A stretch of 13,762 bases of DNA from Glomus cerebriforme. Its lineage: Eukaryota; Glomeromycota; Glomeromycetes; Glomerales; Glomeraceae. A program made the translations under genes and the position numbers. Within the stretch, counting starts at the first letter, position 1. Every line of letters begins with the position of its first letter. The stretch lies in assembly GCA_003550305.1 (NCBI GenBank), contig QKYT01000240.1, forward strand, positions 131,408-145,169, given 5' to 3'. The notes below the pieces were generated by a model. That model was not told the DNA's origin, did no database searches, and saw nothing but the letters and a program-made list of their open reading frames with translations. Below are positions 8,973 through 13,762 of the stretch, piece after piece.

Positions 8973-9320
8973 TTAAAATTTAACTATCTGATAAGTAAGG
9001 GGTTTATTTATATAATCATTAAAATCATAAATATCACGAGAACAATTTTTATAATATTCTTTATCTTTAATTGGACTATTTTTCCACTTTTCAGCTGCGA
9101 TTGTATAAAATTTTGTCATATTTAAACGTAAATTAATTTTGTTAATTTCCCGAACTAATTCTCTTTTAAAGATAAGATAACTATTTGGCATTCGAGAACC
9201 TCTGTAATACTCATCGAAATTTAATTTAATTGGAAAAGGAACTTTAATATTTTGAATAGTATTATTAGTAGTTTTTTCGACTGCAGAAGAGGTTGATTTT
9301 GCATTATTCTTTTGTGTCAT
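8973..9320 (-). CDS. HMG-box protein, MATA_HMG type (putative DNA-binding)
   Basis: A single-exon frame of 115 residues starts at ATG 9320-9318 and stops with TAA at 8975-8973. Residues about 43-100 fit a fungal HMG box: RMPNSYLIFKREL (43-55) is the canonical start of helix 1, MTKFYTIAAEKWKNS (68-82) carries the core Trp79 of helix 2, and KDKEYYKNCSRDI (85-97) is helix 3. Preceding VPFPIKLNFDEYY (27-39) resembles the short segment seen before the box in Rhizophagus MATA_HMG proteins. The N-terminus (1-25) is polar and Ser/Thr/Asn-rich. HMG boxes bind the DNA minor groove and act in the nucleus; related fungal proteins include mating-type regulators, but the expanded Rhizophagus set is not shown to control mating. 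It is short, essentially one domain with a 15-residue tail. In-frame length far exceeds chance for this base composition. Confidence 0.85.
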   Translation of the reverse strand: MTQKNNAKSTSSAVEKTTNNTIQNIKVPFPIKLNFDEYYRGSRMPNSYLIFKRELVREINKINLRLNMTKFYTIAAEKWKNSPIKDKEYYKNCSRDIYDFNDYINKPLTYQIVKF

Positions 9321-9718
9321 GATATTAGTATAATATTCTTTTATTCTGAAGAAATGAAGAAATGAGGTAAGGTTATACTAAATTCGACTTGTTAACCTTT
9401 TATATATATATTTTTTTTTGCAACGCAATACGTTACACAGAAATTATTATTAGTATTAGACACGCATTATTATAATTTTGACCGGCATTATATGGTGCTT
9501 AATTTCGGGAATATATAGTACGAATGCAAAAAAAGAAAAAAATAAATTACAAAAATTATTATTTTTATTGTAATACAGTATCATTATAACAAGGTAAGTT
9601 TTTGTTTAAATTATTATTTATTATGTAACACAAAAATTCCAGAAAATTTAATAAAGTACAATAGTACTGCCTTATCATTGTCATCTGATCGTCAATTACA
9701 TTCATTGAATATATATAT
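9321..9718. other. Upstream region of the HMG-box gene; no other gene seen
   Basis: The first 100 or so bases are the presumed promoter and leader of the minus-strand HMG-box gene. Beyond that, 9440-9720 holds no recognisable feature. A minus-strand open frame (9565-9753) runs into the neighbouring palindrome, lacks any domain and is judged spurious. Confidence 0.4.
9396..9410 (-). promoter_or_regulatory. Possible TATA element of the HMG-box gene
   Basis: On the minus strand TATATATATAAAAGG lies about 75-90 bases upstream of the ATG at 9320, a plausible TATA position for a short 5' leader. In DNA this A+T-rich the motif could be coincidental; the AAAAGG end and the distance are what favour it. 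Confidence 0.35.
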
Positions 9719-9776
9719 GGCAAGCCACCCCTGACAAAAAAAAAAAGTGGCACACTTTTGTCAGGGGCGGCTTACC
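9719..9776. mobile_element. G+C-rich fold-back palindrome, probable transposon-end remnant
   Basis: GGCAAGCCACCCCTGACAAAA (9719-9739) is matched by TTTTGTCAGGGGCGGCTTACC (9756-9776) in inverted orientation with two mismatches. Between them AAAAGTG (9743-9749) and CACTTTT (9753-9759) form a nested 7-bp stem, so nearly the whole 58 bases fold on themselves, with extra A residues bulged out. This G+C-rich patch stands out sharply from its surroundings. The likeliest reading is two transposon termini brought together by internal deletion, leaving a minimal fold-back. No flanking duplication is certain. The unusual composition may continue to about 9825 (GTACCCCG, TCCCCATTTT). Confidence 0.6.
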
Positions 9777-9843
9777 GTACCCCGTTTTTTTAGCAAACCG
9801 TGAAAATCCCCATTTTACAAATTTATATTTTTTTAAAAAAAAA

Positions 9844-11223
9844 ATGAGTTTAAATTATGAAATTCAAGTAGATCTGAATTTAATAAATTAAATATTTCCG
9901 ATAATCCAGTAATTATTAAACATGAAAATTGTTATAGCCCAAATTATAACAAGTTATAGTCTAAAGAATGTGTTCCTTGTTGCATAATAGAAGGATAGAT
10001 TAGTGAAAGTCATGATATTGATGAATTATCGAGGAGACGAAATTACGATGATATAAAGAATTCATTATTTCTTGAATGGGTTCCATTTGATGGATTTTAA
10101 GGATTATAATACAAATTGGTGAAGTGATTTACCCAATTATATTCTGCGACATGGATTGATGGTAATGCAAAATATATTAAACAAAGATGACGATAATTGG
10201 AAAAAAGATTACTGAGCCTATAAGGGTTACTTTGAAAATCACAGAATATTTCAGATCGAGTCAAATTTGATTTAAATTTTATTTGAGTCAAATGCTGAAT
10301 AAATTTAAATAAGGTACGTATTTTTTATTTTATTTTAACTAATTTTTAATAGCGATTTAGATTAATTTATTTGATTTTAATGTTGAATAATAGTTTAAAA
10401 CACATTGGAGTTTATATAACTTACAAAATTAAAATTTTTATGAATGACTAAAGATTCGAGACTGAAAAATTTATGATGGTTATGCAATTTCGAAAAAAGG
10501 AAATTTAAGAGATGTTTTCTCAATTAATTTTAACAATATTTTGTGGAGAGATATTTATATCATCAATAATCGACCTTAAAAGTTTACATGAATTAGGATA
10601 CTTTCATTAAGATTTTCATAGTGGAAATATATTATAAATTACAAATTCAAGATAATCCCTATATTTCAGATTTTGACCAGAAAATGAACAAAAATCAAAT
10701 GATAAAAATATATGGAGTATCACGAACAATTTCTCAGAAGTTTTGAATAAAGAATAATATACATTATCTTCTGATACTTAATGTTTTGATGTTAACTTTT
10801 ATGATAAAAGCCATAATTTAAGTTTGACATTAGATATATGTAATGAACTTAGACCAGAATTTGGAAAGGGAACTCCTGAGTTTTATAAGAACTTAGCTCA
10901 TAAATGTATGGATGCTAAGACCAACATCCAGTGAATTATCTGATATATTTAAAATTTTGGGTTGAATCTATGGTAGTATTAATGATAGAAAAAAAAATTT
11001 GGTTATAAAGCAAAAGAAATTAAAGTTATGTTTGACGAAGCAGATACCAAATATTTCAACTTTATTTGAAAAGGATCCTGATGCTATTTACACTAGTAGA
11101 CTAACATTTATATTTAACAATTTACCAAAACCTGTTAATTCATCTATTATTATTTCATCATATCTTAGTAATAAAGCAAACAATGAAGGTATTATTCTTA
11201 AATTATTGCTAAACATATCCTAA
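9844..11223 (+). pseudogene. Decayed full-length protein kinase, Rhizophagus-type
   Basis: Kinase pieces run in order from the ATG at 9844 to the TAA at 11221-11223, scattered over all plus frames. N-terminal extension: EIQVDLNLIN, NPVIIKHENCYSPNYNK, ECVPC (9859-9990), SHDIDEL and FLEWVPFDGF (to about 10098). N-lobe: ATWIDG near 10146-10163 (frame-shifted), then VTLK at 10226-10237 with the ATP-site lysine. A GTACGT at 10314 may open an intron ending before LKF at about 10427. C-lobe: MTKDSRLKNF, GNLRDVFSINFNNILW, LHELGYFH, then DFHSGNIL with a TAA (10608-10610) replacing the residue between His and catalytic Asp (10611-10613). DFG has become DFD (10669-10677). The APE region is eroded and about a dozen residues before FYDKSH seem deleted. 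Then come ICNELRPEFGKGTPEFYKN, HKCMD and the DAIYTSRLTF tail. Many stops and frameshifts rule out a normal product. Confidence 0.9.
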
Positions 11224-11726
11224 AAGAGTAAGAATGCAAAAATTTAACAACGTAAATTATATTTCCTCTTAAATAGAAATCCCTAAATCAACTAATTGAG
11301 AATCAGTCTATTAAAGTAATAAAAAAAATAATTAAATAATTAGTAATTATCGAATTAATTACACAGTCAGTAGTATGGAATCTTGAAAAGAATAATTTTT
11401 CTCTCTTTTTATATAAAATTCATGCAAACTGAAAGGTTGGTATCATAAATATTGGAAATATGATTTTATAAAAAATAAACTTACTTTATGATAATATACA
11501 TGAAACTTTATAAAAAACAATCTATACAATAATACAAATATTTGACATAAAATGCGTTTATAATCTTTAAATTTTCATTTCATTCTGTTAAATCCAAATA
11601 ATAATCTAAAAATCCCATCATGTCAATAACAATCAAGAAACATTTAATTTAAAACATACATAATTCAGTTCATTACGATCATATATATTAATATAAATAT
11701 TTCATTTCTTAATTACAATTTTCACA
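11224..11726. other. No recognisable gene
   Basis: This is an A+T-rich spacer between the decayed plus-strand kinase and a minus-strand coding-like fragment. Stops are dense in all frames. I see no repeat, RNA gene or regulatory site I can support. Confidence 0.4.
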
Positions 11727-11958
11727 TTATACGGGATCATATTTCTTATATTTCGTTTCTATTTTGTTCAAATCATAATCTAATGTATTAAAAACTTTAA
11801 CCTTATGTTCAAACATATCATCGTATTTACTAATAGAACGAATGTTTCCTTCTTAAATTATCATATCTTCCATTATTTCCGATATGATCATAATAAATAT
11901 TATTTCTTATAACCCATGCAAAAATGTTTTGATGAAAATATAATAATGGAACGTTTGT
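11727..11958 (-). pseudogene. Frameshifted coding-like fragment, family unknown
   Basis: The minus strand is open from 11958 (TNVPLLYFHQNIFAWVIRNN, then YYDHIGNNGRYDNL). An overlapping frame takes over at 11852 (EGNIRSISKYDDMFEHKVK, then FNTLDYDLNKIETKYKKYD) to a TAA at 11729-11727. The two overlap at 11832-11852, so one single-base indel near 11850 would join them into about 77 residues. Each frame alone is within chance length, but the seamless handover and balanced residue use (Trp, His, Gly, Asp, Glu) favour a real ancestral gene. There is no start codon at the 5' side, so it is probably a 3' exon or fragment. I do not recognise the family. Confidence 0.35.
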
Positions 11959-12012
11959 TTATAATAATTATCATTTAAATCTAATAACATACAATTAACA
12001 ATAAAAAAGGGA

Positions 12013-12038
12013 ATATATATATATATATATATATATAT
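12013..12038. repeat. (AT)13 microsatellite
   Basis: Thirteen uninterrupted AT dinucleotides are followed by GAAG. This is a simple repeat and a probable site of length variation. Confidence 0.95.
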
Positions 12039-12968
12039 GAAGTTTGTTACAATTTACATTTGACTAAAATTCATTCGATATAGAAAACTTTACGCATAAT
12101 ACTAACCTTGTTACATCGAATCAGCAAATATTACAATAATAATATGTCAAATTCAATAGAAATGATGGTTATTAATTTATGTTTTTACGTGATTTTGCTA
12201 ATTCTCAAAAATATTTCACGTGCAATAATAAAATTTTTTAATTTCACTGCAAAAAATAAAATTACTATTTACATAAACACTTCATTTTCCCTTTTGTTCG
12301 CTTATATTTTTTATTTTATAAAATAATTATATTTTTTGAGATTACTCTTAGACCACTCCAATTTAAAATTTATCATGTGATTTCTTACCAGACGATGATT
12401 TTAAATAACATACATTTTAATGCATGTAGCAGATAGAAAAAAAGTGATGATGATTCAAATATGATGTTTGAAATATTATTTGAACCAAAAAATACAGTAA
12501 ATTTTAACAGTTATAAAGCGAATTATGCATAGAATTTACATAGAGCTTAATATTCGGAAGCCATAAATAATAATTTCCTACCTTTTTTTTGCTTATAATA
12601 CTGGTCATTATCTAATTTTATGAAGGCAAATATTTAACAACAACTCATATTTTCACGTGTCGTAATTTATCATTTTATAATTTTGTAACACAAAATATGT
12701 TTTTTTGCTGTTTTATGGAATATTGATTTATCATGTTTATTATTAAAAAGTTTACAAACTCTAGAGTACGGTCTGACTATTAATGCTGATTGAGTCAAAA
12801 TTATGACAATGTACTTTAGCTAGTTCTCACGCGAAATTGTTCATATAGTGCTTTTATGGGAGTTATCAAGTTACTGGCTATAGTTAATAATTCGAAAAAA
12901 GACTTACAAAAATGAGTCAAAAACACAATATTTCTTTTATTAGATAATGAGTCATAGTTATAATCATA
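12039..12968. other. No supportable gene
   Basis: A plus-strand frame from ATG 12144 to TAA 12324-12326 would give 60 residues with two hydrophobic stretches (FYVILLILKN and SFSLLFAYIFYFI). A+T-rich DNA readily produces such Ile/Leu/Phe-rich frames and the length is near chance, so it is not called as a gene. A minus-strand open stretch at about 12825-12676 is likewise unconvincing. Three TGAGTCA heptamers lie at 12791-12797, 12913-12919 and 12948-12954. Confidence 0.35.
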
Positions 12969-13102
12969 TTACACATCGCGTGATTTATAAATAAAATAAA
13001 TTTTTATTATCCTATTTTGTATATAACCATCAATCAAATTTGCTCTATACACTTTGCCAAACTCACATTTGTAATATATTTAATCACAAAATCGTTCCAC
13101 TT
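12969..13102 (-). pseudogene. Protein kinase N-lobe fragment
   Basis: The minus strand reads KWNDFVIKYITN (13102-13067). After a shift of frame it reads EFGKVYRANLIDGYIQN (13064-13014), then degraded sequence to a TAA at 12971-12969. EFGKVYRA is the glycine-rich ATP loop, and LIDGYIQ is the linker that follows it in Rhizophagus-type kinases (WIDG and relatives). The preceding KWNDF corresponds to the usual KWIPY-type segment. No VAIK lysine, catalytic loop or later part can be found downstream, so this is a truncated relic of about 45 residues. It is related to, but not a copy of, the other two decayed kinases here. Confidence 0.75.
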
Positions 13103-13571
13103 TAATATTTTATTATAATATTCAATTTCCAATTAAAATTCATAGTTATTTGTTTATTATTTGGAATGAGCTAAATTGTAAATAATAAATTTACTAACAT
13201 AAGAAAATAGTCTATTAAAAAATTTTGATATATTCACTTTCATTACAAGCACACAAGAATCTTATTATCATGTTCATAAGCTTAGAAAATTGAATTTATA
13301 CAATTGTAACATTTCTAAAAAAATAAGATCATTTTTATTTATTGTGACACAATACGTATTAATAATTTATTGCAGATTTATTTATTTTCAATCTAACCTG
13401 ATTGGGTTTCTTTAAATAACCAACATACTGCTTAAGGGTAGAGTCAACACATGTTGTTTATGACGCGCAAAATTTTTTTCGTGTAACAATAACTGATCCG
13501 TGTGTAACGGTAACAAATTTACGTAATTTTGGTAGAAATTACAGATTACAAAATTATAAAATTACGAAACT
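13103..13571. other. No gene seen; 3' flank of the terminal minus-strand frame
   Basis: There are no convincing frames. Two direct copies of GTGTAACnnTAAC sit about 20 bp apart near 13481-13513. CGTAATTTT (13522-13530) and AAAATTACG (13558-13566) form a 9-bp inverted pair just beyond the stop of the minus-strand frame that enters from the right edge. Whether these act in 3' end formation is unknown. Confidence 0.35.
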
Positions 13572-13762
13572 TTATTTGACAAAATAATGCCAGCTTTGCA
13601 TATTGNCATTTGCTTGTGCACCTTGTATTACACCAACTATTACAATACTTCTAGATAAACTTGTACCCCCTTCAAATGGTTTTCGCAATATTATTTTCTC
13701 TTGAACTAAACCACGCACAACTAAATCTGCTAATGCAAAATGGACTAATTCTTTAGTCTTCA
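13572..13762 (-). CDS. 3' end of a coding region running off the window, product unknown
   Basis: On the minus strand 62 codons are open from the window edge (first full codon at 13760) to TAA at 13574-13572. The product includes KELVHFALADLVVRGLVQ, KPFEGGTSLSRSIVIVGV and AQANxNMQSWHYFVK, where x is an undetermined residue caused by the N at 13606. Composition (many Val, Gly, Ala, Leu; a Trp; few Asn) is clearly richer in G+C than the surrounding DNA, which supports coding. The gene start lies outside the window, and I recognise no domain in this C-terminal part. It could be an exon of a host gene or part of a transposon-encoded protein. Confidence 0.5.
   Translation of the reverse strand, partial: KTKELVHFALADLVVRGLVQEKIILRKPFEGGTSLSRSIVIVGVIQGAQANXNMQSWHYFVK

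Noticed and set aside
9565..9753. 62-codon minus-strand open frame
   Set aside because: It starts within the fold-back palindrome, with no domain and near-chance length.
10097..10291. 64-codon minus-strand open frame
   Set aside because: It is the antisense shadow of the decayed kinase N-lobe on the plus strand.
12144..12326. 60-residue hydrophobic frame, possible small membrane protein
   Set aside because: Ile/Leu/Phe-rich frames of this length arise easily in A+T-rich DNA, and there is no supporting context.
1..13762. tRNA, rRNA, CRISPR or bacterial-type operon features
   Set aside because: I scanned for tRNA box B-like words, regularly spaced identical repeats with unique spacers, and ribosome-binding-site-led gene clusters, and found none.

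Overview
The window is extremely A+T-rich (roughly three quarters A/T by eye) nuclear DNA from a eukaryote. Its recognisable coding signals point to an arbuscular mycorrhizal fungus of the Rhizophagus type (Glomeromycotina). The reasons are an HMG-box protein of the fungal MATA_HMG style, three decayed protein kinases with the WIDG linker, HKDFHSGN-type catalytic loop and AIYTSR tail that I associate with the expanded kinase families of these fungi, and dense repeats. The taxonomic call is inference from family resemblance, not from a search. Scattered N positions mark a draft assembly.

Layout. 1-240: a hairpin-rich array of CAAATGAC-type words with five Ns. 241-604: a compact terminal-inverted-repeat element holding two tandem copies of a double-hairpin module (block A). 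1810-2440 (minus): a decayed kinase. 2912-3160: an inverted double copy of the same module (block B), followed by a lysine-rich decayed reading frame to about 3840. 3841-7014: long sequence without a convincing gene. 7015-7181 (minus): a small decayed coding-like fragment. 7302-7437: a single inverted module (block C), again followed by a lysine-rich decayed stretch to about 8120. 8973-9320 (minus): the only intact gene I am confident in, a 115-residue HMG-box protein. 9719-9776: a G+C-rich fold-back palindrome. 9844-11223 (plus): a full-length decayed kinase with an intron-like interruption. 11727-11958 (minus): a frameshifted coding-like fragment. 12969-13102 (minus): a decayed kinase N-lobe scrap. 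13572-13762 (minus): the 3' end of an open frame running off the window.

The overall picture is a repeat-laden gene graveyard around one small putative DNA-binding gene. No operon or pathway can be built from it. The least ordinary feature is the double-hairpin module: its first stem shows a paired base change between copies, and two of its three blocks abut similar-looking lysine-rich remnants, as if module and coding part once belonged to one mobile unit.
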